Below, one piece after another: positions 44,023-52,925 of a stretch of DNA of 64,000 nt. Origin of the DNA: Roseovarius mucosus (GTDB taxonomy: Bacteria; Pseudomonadota; Alphaproteobacteria; Rhodobacterales; Rhodobacteraceae); assembly GCF_002080415.1 (NCBI RefSeq), contig NZ_CP020474.1, forward strand, positions 434,001-498,000, in the 5' to 3' direction. The stretch's first letter is position 1; each line of letters opens with the position of its first letter. The notes under the pieces are model-generated. The model was not told the DNA's origin, ran no database searches, and saw only the letters and a program-made list of their open reading frames with translations. The position numbers were made by a program, and so were the translations under genes.

Positions 44023-47000
44023 TCACAAGAAGATGAAATCGTAATGCGACAGGCTGGCTGCCGTCACATCATCGAGCAGGATCTCATGGCCCGCATGGCG
44101 CAGGAGCGCGCCTTCGTCCGTATCCTGAATGGTGAGCGCTAGAAAGCGCCCGTTCAACCCCTGCCCCTCGATCCCAGCCAATCGCAGGTGATCCTCTCCG
44201 ACCTGAAAATCAACAATCACGTCGCGCTCACCTGCAGTAAATTCGTTGAATATGAAGACGTCAGCCCCCTCTCTGCCGATCAGACGGTCATTACCTAGGC
44301 CGCCATTTAGGGTGTCGTCGCCCGTGCCGCCATCCAACAGGTCCTCGCGCCCGCCGCCGGCCAGAAAATCATCCCCGGCACCGCCTGTAACGATATCGTC
44401 GCCCTCTCCTCCACCAAGTTCATCATTGCCCTCTCCTCCTTCAAGAATATCACGCCCCGGCCCGCCTCCGATGCGGTCATTGCCGTTTCCGCCACGCAAC
44501 GTGTCATGGCCGAAGCTGCCTGCAAGCCGGTCATTGCCCTCGCCTCCTGCGAGCAGGTCGTTGCCTTCCCCACCACTCAACACATCCGCACCGTTACCGC
44601 CAAAAAGGATGTCATTGCCGCCGCCGCCGCCAATTGTATCATTCCCGGCCTGCCCCTCAAGATGATCAGCCCCTAACCCGCCACCAAGATTATCATCCCC
44701 CTCCCCCCCCTCGATCAGATCATCTCCATCTCCCCCGGCCAGACGGTCGTTGCCCGAGTGGCCGAGTAGCGTGTCAGCACCAGTGTTGCCCGCAAGCGCG
44801 TCTGCTCCGGTTCCACCCTCAAGCAGGTCATCTTCTGTGCCGCCCACCTGCAAAACCGGTGCGACCCCAGGCATAATGGGTGTCGGCGGATGGAGTGATG
44901 CTGCAGGCGGCGAAACAGAAGGCGCAAGGGTGTTGTTTTCAACAGAACCAATGTGCTCGTCATCGGCATTAAGAATGAAGTTGTCGACGGAAAGTGACTC
45001 TCCTTCGCCCCGGCTCAAGTTGTCAATGAAGAAGAAACTGCCGACGGCGTCCTGAACAAAGGTCTGACCATCAATCCAGGAAATGATGATTTCTGAGAAG
45101 GCTTCTAACTGCCAGCGCGACACATCGATCCTATCTACACCAATGGTGAAATCCGCGATGATATCACTGCTCATCGATGCGGGGTCGATTACGAAGATAT
45201 CTGCGCCGTCACCCCCAATAAGCGTGTCGGCCCCCTCACCACCGTGCAGCACATCATCGGCGCTCCCTCCGGACAGGTAATCTGCCTGGTCGCCACCGCG
45301 CAGAGTGTCATGCCCATCCCCACCAAAAAGGTGATCGAACCCGCGCCCCCCAATCAAGAGATCATCGCCCACCTCCCCGACCAGCGTATCATTGCCGTCC
45401 TCCCCGCTCACGGTATCGTCACCCCAGACACCACTGAGATGATTGTTTCCGGAGTTGCCCAGAAGGGTATTATCCGCCGCATTGCCGATTCCGGTGAGAT
45501 CATCAGAGCCGACAAAGTGCAGGTTCTCGATGTCTCGTCCAGCCGAAGCATGGCGGAGCACAAAGTCAACGGAACTTTGTACAGTGTCATTTCCCAAGCC
45601 GGCGTCAAACACTTGATCCTCACGATGATTTATGCGGAAGAGATCATCACCATCCGTACCCTGGAACGCGTCAACAACGCGCCGGTCCAGCGTGACACGG
45701 ATAACCTCGAAATCATGGTGGAAGGAGAGGTCCAGGCGGGACCCGCTTCCGGTCACGCTCAAAGGGACATCTGCCTCATGGGCCATTTGCCCAATATGAC
45801 CGATCCGTTCGTCAGTGCGGGGATTTAAGAATTGATTATCATCGTCCCACAGCCTTGAAATACTGACAGTCTCGAAGGCCTCTTTAAAGTGGAGGGAATA
45901 CTCAAGCGTCTCGGCCGCGAAATCCTTCGCGACCAAAAAGATGACAACCAGATCTTCGTTCTCGAACACATAGGAATTGACGCTATCGTCGACGCGCAGA
46001 AACTCGTCCACGATCCGCCCATCTTGCCAGACAGAGTCGACCGGCGAGGTATTGTTTTGAAACCCATCATGGACAGCCAGTCCCGGTAGGCTCTCCACCA
46101 TCATCCCGTAGAGTTGCCCGCCTAGAAAAACCTCGCTCCGAAATCCCAATGATCCATCCGTGCCAAAGCCCAGACCGAAGATGGTGCCATGATCCATGCC
46201 ATTGGCAAGTAAGGCGGTCGTGAGCTGGAGAATGCTGGTGAGGCTGGGGGCATGGAATTCAATATCGTCGTCACCCTGTGCTGCAGGCGCAAGATGTCCC
46301 CCGACCAGCCCAAGGTCACGGCCTGCAGCACTTTCCCATTGATCGATCACCGTCTCAAGCGTGACACCGCCCACAGGTGTCCAGAGGCCGCGTTCGATTC
46401 CCCAGAAGTTTGGCACATAGCGGTGGAAGATGACCGAATCCACCGCATCCAGCGCGCCGATGTCCTGCAAAGCCGTGATGAAGTCCTGATTGTCCGCGTG
46501 TTCGCCCCAGCCGCCGTTGATGTCGCCGTTGGCATCGAACCCCCGGCTGGGATCGTCATCTCTGGAAAAGGAACGCCCGAGTTGCACAGCAATATTGATG
46601 TCATAGCCCGTCGGGTTCAGGGCCGGATCGCGCAGCACTTTGTCAAGCTCATCCACCATGGCGGCAAAAACCTCGCCCGCCGTTCTCGCAATATCGATAC
46701 CGGGTCTTGAGAAATGTTCGCGCCAAAGGGTGGCTACGGAGTAGTACTCGGTTCCAACCTCAAGGATGAACTCCTTGGGCAAATCACCAAACTCACCGTT
46801 CAAGAGGCGGGTTGCAAAGACGCGAATGTCGTTGCGCGCCTGCTCCAAGGCCGATACAGGGTCGTCGAAGGCCACATCGATGTAACGCACCGTGGGCGCG
46901 ATCATTGCGAAACTGGCATTATGCTCGACCGCGAATTGCATCATCTCCCGAATGCCTTCGCGCGGAACCGGATCATCAGAATAGCCATTTGAGACATTGC

Positions 47001-47265
47001 GGTCCCAGTCGACAATGTTTTCGAAGGTCAGGTCAAATACGACTTCGCGGGATCCATCCGGGCTTTCGTCTGTATTGATCCCCTCTTCGACGGGCAGCCC
47101 ACCAGCCCAACGTACATGATCAAATCCGACTTGTTGCTGTCTGTTCTCGAATCCAGAAAAGAACTCCCAGCCCAGAAATTCTGCACCAAGCGCTGAGGAG
47201 GAAATCTGTCGTCCTTCATTTGCGAAGTGTTCCGAACCAAGCGCGATAGACAGGTTATTTCTCAT
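44023..47265 (-). CDS. RTX protein with glycosidase-like N-terminal domain
   Basis: A 1080-residue protein. GGGAG lies upstream of ATG 47265; an ATG 30 bases further up lacks a site. Residues 1 to about 380 look like a (beta/alpha)8 glycoside hydrolase of the clan A type: the motif FILEVGTEYYSV resembles the W-E-x-G-N-E acid/base region of GH39/51/79 enzymes, with Thr in place of the usual Asn. Residues to about 520 look like a beta-sandwich. RTX nonapeptides follow in two blocks with an insert (residues 690-780, Pro-rich linker) and the final 85 residues are a type I secretion tail. It may be a secreted polysaccharide hydrolase or a carbohydrate-binding relative. The catalytic activity is unproven. 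Confidence 0.8.
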   Translation of the reverse strand: MRNNLSIALGSEHFANEGRQISSSALGAEFLGWEFFSGFENRQQQVGFDHVRWAGGLPVEEGINTDESPDGSREVVFDLTFENIVDWDRNVSNGYSDDPVPREGIREMMQFAVEHNASFAMIAPTVRYIDVAFDDPVSALEQARNDIRVFATRLLNGEFGDLPKEFILEVGTEYYSVATLWREHFSRPGIDIARTAGEVFAAMVDELDKVLRDPALNPTGYDINIAVQLGRSFSRDDDPSRGFDANGDINGGWGEHADNQDFITALQDIGALDAVDSVIFHRYVPNFWGIERGLWTPVGGVTLETVIDQWESAAGRDLGLVGGHLAPAAQGDDDIEFHAPSLTSILQLTTALLANGMDHGTIFGLGFGTDGSLGFRSEVFLGGQLYGMMVESLPGLAVHDGFQNNTSPVDSVWQDGRIVDEFLRVDDSVNSYVFENEDLVVIFLVAKDFAAETLEYSLHFKEAFETVSISRLWDDDNQFLNPRTDERIGHIGQMAHEADVPLSVTGSGSRLDLSFHHDFEVIRVTLDRRVVDAFQGTDGDDLFRINHREDQVFDAGLGNDTVQSSVDFVLRHASAGRDIENLHFVGSDDLTGIGNAADNTLLGNSGNNHLSGVWGDDTVSGEDGNDTLVGEVGDDLLIGGRGFDHLFGGDGHDTLRGGDQADYLSGGSADDVLHGGEGADTLIGGDGADIFVIDPASMSSDIIADFTIGVDRIDVSRWQLEAFSEIIISWIDGQTFVQDAVGSFFFIDNLSRGEGESLSVDNFILNADDEHIGSVENNTLAPSVSPPAASLHPPTPIMPGVAPVLQVGGTEDDLLEGGTGADALAGNTGADTLLGHSGNDRLAGGDGDDLIEGGEGDDNLGGGLGADHLEGQAGNDTIGGGGGNDILFGGNGADVLSGGEGNDLLAGGEGNDRLAGSFGHDTLRGGNGNDRIGGGPGRDILEGGEGNDELGGGEGDDIVTGGAGDDFLAGGGREDLLDGGTGDDTLNGGLGNDRLIGREGADVFIFNEFTAGERDVIVDFQVGEDHLRLAGIEGQGLNGRFLALTIQDTDEGALLRHAGHEILLDDVTAASLSHYDFIFL

Positions 47266-47923
47266 GAAACGCTCCCACAGCTCACAAATGCCCATCGGGC
47301 AACTCAGAGAGAGGAGCAGGTTCTTCAGATGACCGCTTTGGTCCTTCAGGCGTCCCTGAAATCTCGGTCATTCTCAATTTTTGCAGTCGACGACCCGAAG
47401 TGCTGATGCCTCAGCCCTTCGGTTACTCATCTCTCACCCGAGATAGAGACTGCCAAAACAGGATTTATCTTATCTTAATGTTTACAAAGGAAATATTTAG
47501 GATTTTAATCTTCATGTGCCCCCAGGCTGCGCGGCTCTCGGTCTGATTGCGCTACTAAGTCCAAAAGCCACACATGAAAGTGGTTTAAGAGTGCAAATTA
47601 TTGATATAATTTATTTATTCTTAATACTCTTGGGACCAAATGAGAGTATTGAGGCACCTAGTTTGTGTGAATGAGCCACTAAACTTATCAAACCACCGAA
47701 ACTGAGAAACAAGGATGTGGGGCAGAACCCACATCCTGGCTTCTACAGCCTGCTTGGTCACTGAAGAGTTTTATTGGTGTCTCGTCGAGGTGGACGATCG
47801 GGTGCCGAAGGCATAACGGCTTACTACATCCCGACGTAAGCAGACGTGGACCTCACGGGTAGGTATCATTGGATGAAGGTCATTTGCTGACCAGTTTGCC
47901 CTGCGCTTACGTAGAGAGGTCTT
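47266..47923. other. AT-rich intergenic region
   Basis: About 660 bp without a supported gene. It must hold the promoter of the glycosidase-RTX gene; the part near 47460-47500 and 47580-47640 is AT-rich (TAAGATAAGATAAAT on the complement). The only clear structure is the hairpin at 47713-47736. Confidence 0.5.
47713..47736. terminator. 9-bp perfect hairpin
   Basis: GGATGTGGG pairs with CCCACATCC across a 6-base loop. No T-run follows on either strand, so it may be a terminator or the end of a lost mobile element. Confidence 0.4.
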
Positions 47924-48474
47924 CTACCATGAATAAGAGCTCATCGAGGGCGTCATTGTCGAGTTCGCTGGCAAGCAGCAAAAGCGAAACGAGTCTGAGC
48001 GGTTATTGAACCCCTTTTGTGACCAATGATCAAGGCCAGGCGCAACCTCGCGCTTCGCTGTGCAATAGGAGCACAGTTTGTCCATAATAATCCTTTTTAG
48101 CATTAAGCCCCCACGTTTCATCAGCTTGACTAGAAGCCACTTTGTGGCGCGCTTGTCTTTACTCGATTGGAGGTTTTCCTGGAGCATAACTCCGTGATGG
48201 TAGACCGCGCGCCAGAGCCAATATGACCGGCCTGCGATCTTTCCAACGACTTCGTCCAGATACCAGACATTGCCGGGGCGCGGCTGCTGTCGCCGTAGAA
48301 CGTGGGTGATCAGCGGACCGAACTTGACGCTCCAGCGCCGGATCGCCTGATGCGAAACGTCTATGCCGGGTTCCATCATCAGTTCCTCGACCTTCGCGCA
48401 GGCTCAAGTTGAACCGTACGTAGGGCCAGACAACATGAGCGATGATCTGAGGCCGAAACTGGTGTCGTTTGCAG
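47924..48474 (-). pseudogene. Decayed IS6-family transposase
   Basis: The 5' part in one frame reads CKRHQFRPQIIAHVVWPYVR then FNLSLRE, the N-terminal pattern of IS6-type transposases. A frameshift near 48395 moves the rest to another frame with PGIDVSHQAIRRWSVKFGP and the DDE-region VWYLDEVVGKIAGRSYWLWR. The remainder shows further decay (KCSYCTAKREVAPG-like tail) and no intact terminal repeats are visible. Not functional. Confidence 0.75.
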
Positions 48475-48755
48475 CTGATCGTCTGTGTCCGCATAGACAC
48501 CGCATATGTCCAAATCAGTAAACCAGTAACCTCAAGTCCGTTAACTTGGAAACACTGTTTGACCGCCAAGTCAGCATCGTTCATCGAAAGGGACGAACAG
48601 ACATATAATGCGGACTAACCGGCATTAAAGAAACGCCTAGTTTGGATAGTTTGGCGCCGCGCCTTCGTTGGCGGGAAGCAATCCTTTTCCCGCGGGCTTT
48701 GGCGGACTGTGCCGTTCGGTACGGGATGTAATCACCTATGAAAAGAGGAAATCCA

Positions 48756-49238
48756 ATGTCTCGCAAGTTGATCTTCGCGGCCACCGCGCTGACCGCGCTC
48801 TTTGCTTTCGGACCTGCAATGGCTGCCGACGAAGCCAACGTCACTCCGGGTCTTACCTATAGCGGTGCGCCGCTCGGCCTGCATGGTGCCGACCCGGTTT
48901 CACTAATCGATCATGGCGAAAACACCGAAGGCAGCGCCGCTTATGTTGCCGCTCATGACGGGGTCGCCTATTACTTTGCCTCGGAACAGAACATGAAGGC
49001 GTTCAAGGCGAACCCGGAGCGATACATGCCGCAATATGGCGGGTTCTGCGCCTTTGGTGTCTCGGTCGGGAAAAAGTTTGACGGCGACCCGAGCTTTGCA
49101 GCCGTGATGCACGACAAACTCTACGTTTTCCTCAACGAGGATGTTTACAAGGCATACCTCAAGGATCAGGCGGGCACTGTCGCAAAGGCTGAGGCCAACT
49201 GGGGCAAGATCAAACACACTGCCGCAACGGACCTCTGA
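48756..49238 (+). CDS. YHS-domain periplasmic protein (paralogue 1)
   Basis: A 160-residue protein with GAGGAAATCC before ATG 48756. A Sec signal peptide ends at AMA-A around residue 23. The mature part has the YHS-like pattern YYFASEQNMKAFKANPERYM then QYGGFCAFGVSVGKK. YHS domains are small metal-associated modules; the single Cys in GGFC is the usual conserved position. A similar gene lies at 52255-52737 on the other strand. The function is unknown; heavy-metal or redox stress is suggested by the neighbourhood. Confidence 0.85.
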   Translation: MSRKLIFAATALTALFAFGPAMAADEANVTPGLTYSGAPLGLHGADPVSLIDHGENTEGSAAYVAAHDGVAYYFASEQNMKAFKANPERYMPQYGGFCAFGVSVGKKFDGDPSFAAVMHDKLYVFLNEDVYKAYLKDQAGTVAKAEANWGKIKHTAATDL

Positions 49239-49253
49239 CGAGGGCAACCGACA

Positions 49254-49288
49254 CCGGGCCAGCCTGTCGCATGCTGGCCCGGATGTTT
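49254..49288 (+). terminator. Rho-independent terminator after YHS gene 1
   Basis: A perfect 10-bp GC-rich stem (CCGGGCCAGC / GCTGGCCCGG), a 9-base loop and ATGTTTC, 15 bp after the stop codon. Confidence 0.7.
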
Positions 49289-49339
49289 CAAAGAGCGCGG
49301 TTGTGATTTCAAACCGGGCTCTCGCTGTCCGATCTCGGG

Positions 49340-49975
49340 TTAGTGACCCAAAGTGCGCTGCTCGACACATTTTCCGACAAGTTCGATGACTCGCGCCTGT
49401 AATACGGGGAGCAGATCCGTTTCGAACCAGTTATTGCGTTGAAACCATGCCATATTGCGCGGGCTTGGATGCGGGAGAAGGATGCTGGCCGGCCAACGTG
49501 CGGGCCAATCCCGCATCGCCTCGGCAAGGGGTAGGCGTGAGGTTTCGGGCAAATGCCACCTTTGGGCGTGGCGACCGATCACGACCGTCAGCATGATGTC
49601 GGGCAACAGTGCCATCGCGCGGGTACGCCACAGAGGGGCGCATTCTGGGCGCGGAGGCAGATCTCCCGAACGGCCAGTGCCAGGAAAACAGAAGCCCATG
49701 GGCAGGATCGCGATCTTTTCCGGATCACGAAACGTCGCTTCGTCTAGGCCAAGCCAGTTGCGCAGCCGCACGCCAGAGGCATCGTCGAAGAGCCGTCCTG
49801 CAAGGTGTGTTCTACGACCTGGTGCCTGTCCAACGATGAGGATGCGCGCACCCGCGCCGATCTGAAAAAGCGGACGAGGTCTGAACGGCAAGTCTGAGCA
49901 GGCGCTGCAGGCCGTGATTTCGGCCCGCAGCTGCGCGATCTCAGGCCGGGTCTTGTGAGGCCGAGAATCCGGCAT
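49340..49975 (-). CDS. Uracil-DNA glycosylase-superfamily protein
   Basis: A 211-residue protein of the UDG fold. The N-terminal part has CSACSDLPFRPRP and the first motif ILIVGQAPGRRTH (G-Q-A-P-G), with the second motif region in ILLPHPSPRN. It could excise uracil or another damaged base, but the N-terminal Cys pattern is incomplete compared with the four-cysteine iron-sulfur family 4/5 enzymes. I chose the ATG at 49975, which overlaps the 3' end of the VOC gene by 35 bp; the frame is open to 50317 but the added sequence is the VOC gene in another frame. Confidence 0.7.
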   Translation of the reverse strand: MPDSRPHKTRPEIAQLRAEITACSACSDLPFRPRPLFQIGAGARILIVGQAPGRRTHLAGRLFDDASGVRLRNWLGLDEATFRDPEKIAILPMGFCFPGTGRSGDLPPRPECAPLWRTRAMALLPDIMLTVVIGRHAQRWHLPETSRLPLAEAMRDWPARWPASILLPHPSPRNMAWFQRNNWFETDLLPVLQARVIELVGKCVEQRTLGH

Positions 49976-50345
49976 GGACGATTTCCAGCTTGTTGCCCCA
50001 AGGATCGCGCAGATAGGCGGCGTAGACATTCGGCATGGGATAGGCCGCGCGCACACCCGGCGCTCCTTCATCACCAGCCCCGGCGGAAATCCCCGCAGCA
50101 TGTGCGGCATCGACCGCCTCGCGCGACGGTGCTGCGAATGCGACATGCGCGCCATTGCCAGCGCTTGCCGGTTTGCCGTCGAAGGGTGGCAGCAACAGAA
50201 ACGCGATCCGGTCACGACCGAAGGCGGCAAAGCCGTCGCCTGCGGCCAGACAGTTGATTCCGAGCGGTTCGAACAGGCGGGCATAGAAACCGCAAGCGGC
50301 AGAGATATCGGCAACACCGAGGCTTAGGTGGTCGATCATTGTCAT
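49941..50345 (-). CDS. VOC-family protein (glyoxalase/bleomycin-resistance fold)
   Basis: A 134-residue protein starting MTMIDHLSLGVADISAACGF, with a His in the first beta strand. It ends in the typical C-terminal strand YAAYLRDPWGNKLEIVH, in which the Glu is the usual metal ligand. The AAAGGACAATCC site precedes ATG 50345. It could be a glyoxalase-like lyase or a dioxygenase; the substrate is unknown. It sits in a compact run of small stress genes. Confidence 0.85.
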   Translation of the reverse strand: MTMIDHLSLGVADISAACGFYARLFEPLGINCLAAGDGFAAFGRDRIAFLLLPPFDGKPASAGNGAHVAFAAPSREAVDAAHAAGISAGAGDEGAPGVRAAYPMPNVYAAYLRDPWGNKLEIVHAGFSASQDPA

Positions 50346-50356
50346 GGATTGTCCTT

Positions 50357-50875
50357 TCAGTTTCGCAAAGTGGGGGCTGTGGCAGGGCAAGGGGTATCAA
50401 GACGAAATTTGAGAAATCGTGCCGTTTCATAAGGCACCTCGCCCACCAGCTCTGCGCCTATCCGAGCAAGAGCCCCAAGGTGACGACGCGAAGGGGGCAG
50501 CAGAAATGTGACGAAAGGAATGCGTGCGTCCGCATGGGCGAAGTTCAATGCCGCATGTGTGATCGCGAGGCCAAGGCCAAAGGCCTCTCCACGTAGGACA
50601 AGGCCAAAATCCCACTCCGCTCCTTCCTTTTGGAAACCGCCCCAACCGACGTAGTGGCCGTCTTGCAGAAACGCCCAATGCCCTAACCCGTCACGCTGCC
50701 ACCACGCTTCTTTGGCGGCGACAAAGTGTTTCGCTGCATCGACATCCCAAGGTTGCGACAAGAGCGGCATATGCCGTGCGACGCGGGGGTCGGACATATG
50801 CTCGACAAGCGTTTCGAGCGGCACCTCCGTAAGGCGTGAGAAGGTCAAATTATGATGTGAGCGCGACTGCATCAT
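50357..50875 (-). CDS. GNAT-family N-acetyltransferase
   Basis: A 172-residue protein of the GNAT fold, RimJ/RimL-like: TFSRLTEVPLETLVEHM then HWAFLQDGHYVGWGGFQKEG and a C-terminal EVPYETARFLKFRL. The acetyl-CoA loop is weakly conserved (VLRGEAFGLGLAIT in place of Q/RxxGxG/A). The gene lies 11 bp upstream of the VOC gene. Its target is unknown. Confidence 0.78.
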   Translation of the reverse strand: MMQSRSHHNLTFSRLTEVPLETLVEHMSDPRVARHMPLLSQPWDVDAAKHFVAAKEAWWQRDGLGHWAFLQDGHYVGWGGFQKEGAEWDFGLVLRGEAFGLGLAITHAALNFAHADARIPFVTFLLPPSRRHLGALARIGAELVGEVPYETARFLKFRLDTPCPATAPTLRN

Positions 50876-50888
50876 TCTGCGCCTTCGC

Positions 50889-51566
50889 TCAGGCGGCGCC
50901 CGAAATTAGGATACGCGCGGCAAGTACCCCTTCGCGGCGAAGCAAAAAGGCGCGCAACAGAGCATTGTAATCCCTGCTAACGGCATCTCGCACCGAGGGA
51001 CGGGCCGCAAGAAGCAGTGACCAGGCTTGAACCTTGGTCAGCCCTTCGAAGAATTCGAAGTTGTCAATCACGTTAAAGACGTCGAAATAGCGGAAGACCG
51101 GGCCAAAAGCCACGTCTACCAGGCTGAAGTCTGCGCCGGAAAACCACGGTCCTTCGCTAAGATGATCCTCCAGGAGTGTGAAGTGACGGCGGAGTGCGGC
51201 CGTCTTCGCCTCGAATGTCACGGCATCTCGCGCGGAATAGAATCCTGCGATCGTGTCGAGCACCTCTGCGCCGAAAACGATCCAGGCGCGGTGGCGCGCG
51301 CGCTCAACCGGGTCAGCGGGATGTAATGGATTGGGCTGCGTATCCTCGAGATACTCAAGGATTGCGGTAGACTCGAAGAGCGACGCGTCTCCGACCGTCA
51401 GTACAGGCGTGCGTCCCAGCGGAGAAATTTCCAGAAACCACTGCGGCTTGTTGCCGAGATCAACAACGCGTCGCTCATGCGCAACACCTTTTTCGACAAG
51501 GGCTATGGCGATGCGTTGCACATAGGGGCAGAGCGCGTGGCTGTTGAGGGTGATCGGCTTGTTCAT
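50889..51566 (-). CDS. Glutathione S-transferase family protein
   Basis: A 225-residue protein with AGGAG before ATG 51566. The N-terminal thioredoxin-like half reads NSHALCPYVQRIAIALVEKG, in which the Cys-Pro-Tyr corresponds to the active-site C-P-x of omega/beta-type GSTs. PLGRTPVLTVGD and FESTAILEYLED follow as the cis-Pro and glutathione-binding loops. The all-helical C-terminal domain follows. It probably detoxifies electrophiles or reduces mixed disulfides. Confidence 0.88.
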   Translation of the reverse strand: MNKPITLNSHALCPYVQRIAIALVEKGVAHERRVVDLGNKPQWFLEISPLGRTPVLTVGDASLFESTAILEYLEDTQPNPLHPADPVERARHRAWIVFGAEVLDTIAGFYSARDAVTFEAKTAALRRHFTLLEDHLSEGPWFSGADFSLVDVAFGPVFRYFDVFNVIDNFEFFEGLTKVQAWSLLLAARPSVRDAVSRDYNALLRAFLLRREGVLAARILISGAA

Positions 51567-51626
51567 GGTATTCTCCTGACGCCATCGGCAGATCCCCGCC
51601 ATGGCATTTCGCATTTACGAGTTCGC

Positions 51627-51995
51627 TCATCCGCCATCGCGGTTGCGCACCAGAACGGTTGCTTTCATGTGCGAACGAAAAGTGCTGACATAGGGATACT
51701 CGCCGGGTTCGGTGAAGATGATCCTGCCCTGCGTCCCCCGCTCGAGTGGCCCGGTATCCCAGCTTCCGTCCAGAGCCGTCGCGGTATGGGACGCGAGATC
51801 GTTGTTCTCCCAGGTCACGCTATCCCCGGCAAAGATTTCAACGACCAAGGGTTCGAAGGTGGAATTGTCGATTCGCACCATTGTCTCTTGCACCCGATCG
51901 TGCGCGTGTGAACGGCGCAGCGTTCCGGCGCACCCCAGGAACGCGCCAAGACCGATACCGAAGCGGCGGCGTGTGAGTGGCATCAAATTGGGCAT
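51627..51995 (-). CDS. Cupredoxin-like protein lacking the copper cysteine
   Basis: A 122-residue exported protein. The N-terminus RRRFGIGLGAFLGCAG looks like a twin-arginine-type signal. The fold is plastocyanin/amicyanin-like: VRIDNSTFEPLVVEIFAGDSVTW then NNDLASHTATA, whose His is a usual copper ligand. The C-terminal loop reads YPYVSTFRSHMKATVLV, where amicyanin-type proteins have Y-x-C-T-x-H-x-x-M; here Cys is Ser (AGC codon) and the second His is Arg, while Met remains. The normal type 1 copper site therefore cannot form. The SVTWENND site and the length are otherwise complete. Confidence 0.85.
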   Translation of the reverse strand: MPNLMPLTRRRFGIGLGAFLGCAGTLRRSHAHDRVQETMVRIDNSTFEPLVVEIFAGDSVTWENNDLASHTATALDGSWDTGPLERGTQGRIIFTEPGEYPYVSTFRSHMKATVLVRNRDGG

Positions 51996-52205
51996 TGGCG
52001 CCTAAGAACAGTGAGGGTTCATCGGTTATTCTCTCGCTCAGATATTCGCGACTGAAATTGCCTTAATTTTGCTTGCGTCTGAATGCGATTGCGTTCGAGA
52101 TTTCTGTGTGATCGTCCGGAATCCTTAGAATATGCCGGACGCCGGGGATGACCTGCTTGCTGACGACAGGAAGCGGCCAAGCCACCATTCGTTTGTCAGA
52201 TCACG

Positions 52206-52243
52206 CGGAAGACGCAGAGCCGGCTTGTGCGGCCGGCTCTGCG
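52206..52243 (-). terminator. Strong hairpin after YHS gene 2
   Basis: A perfect 12-bp stem (52213-52224 with 52232-52243) and a 7-base loop, followed on the minus strand by TCTTCC, about 12 bp beyond the stop codon of the YHS gene. Confidence 0.75.
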
Positions 52244-52254
52244 AGATCTCTGTG

Positions 52255-52737
52255 TCAGAGATCCTTGGCGGCGGTGTGCTGGATTTTCTTCCAGTTCTCT
52301 TCGGCCTTGTGGATCGTTCCGGCCTGATCCTTGAGGTAAAGGTTGTAGATATCCTCGTTCAGGAAGACGTAGAGTTTTCCATCGACCACCGACGCAAAGC
52401 TCGGGTCGCCATCGAACTTCTTGCCCACAGAAACCCCGAAAGTGCAGAATCCGCCGTTCTGCGGGATATATTTCGACGGATTGGCTTCAAAGGATTTCTG
52501 GTGCTTCTCGCTAGTAAAGTAGTACGAAACCCCGTCGTAGACCGTGGTAAATTTCGCGCTTCCGGCCTGCTCTTTGTTGTACTCGATCAGCGAAACCACG
52601 TCGACGCCATGCACCCCAAGCGGAGCACCTGCCGCAGTCAGACCCGATACGACGTTGAATTCGTCTGCGGCCATTGCCGGCCCGAAGGCGAGAAGCGCTG
52701 ACAGGGTTGCAGCGGTAAGTGTCAGTTTCCGTTTCAT
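52255..52737 (-). CDS. YHS-domain periplasmic protein (paralogue 2)
   Basis: A 160-residue protein, the same length as the paralogue at 48756, with AAAGGACAACGA before ATG 52737. The signal peptide ends at AMA-A. The shared core includes NGGFCTFGVSVGKKFDGDPS, KLYVFLNED and YLKDQAGT. By eye about two-thirds of positions agree, so the two derive from one ancestor but are not a fresh copy. They face away from each other, with the GST and cupredoxin genes between them. Confidence 0.85.
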   Translation of the reverse strand: MKRKLTLTAATLSALLAFGPAMAADEFNVVSGLTAAGAPLGVHGVDVVSLIEYNKEQAGSAKFTTVYDGVSYYFTSEKHQKSFEANPSKYIPQNGGFCTFGVSVGKKFDGDPSFASVVDGKLYVFLNEDIYNLYLKDQAGTIHKAEENWKKIQHTAAKDL

Positions 52738-52925
52738 TCGTTGTCCTTTCTTTGTCATGGAAATCCCCACCCCGGCTGGGACGGGGCATCACCATGTCGC
52801 CGCGTGAGTTGCGGTACATTTTGGCGATGTGGGGACACGTTACCTAGAGGCTTTCGTATTATTAATGCTGGCTCGACCTAATATTATGCTCAATCGTCCA
52901 GTTGCGGAGGTGGTGTGCCTCTGTA

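Noticed and set aside
48581..48755. Small frames before the YHS gene
   Set aside because: No ribosome sites and overlap with the promoter region; residues are random in appearance.
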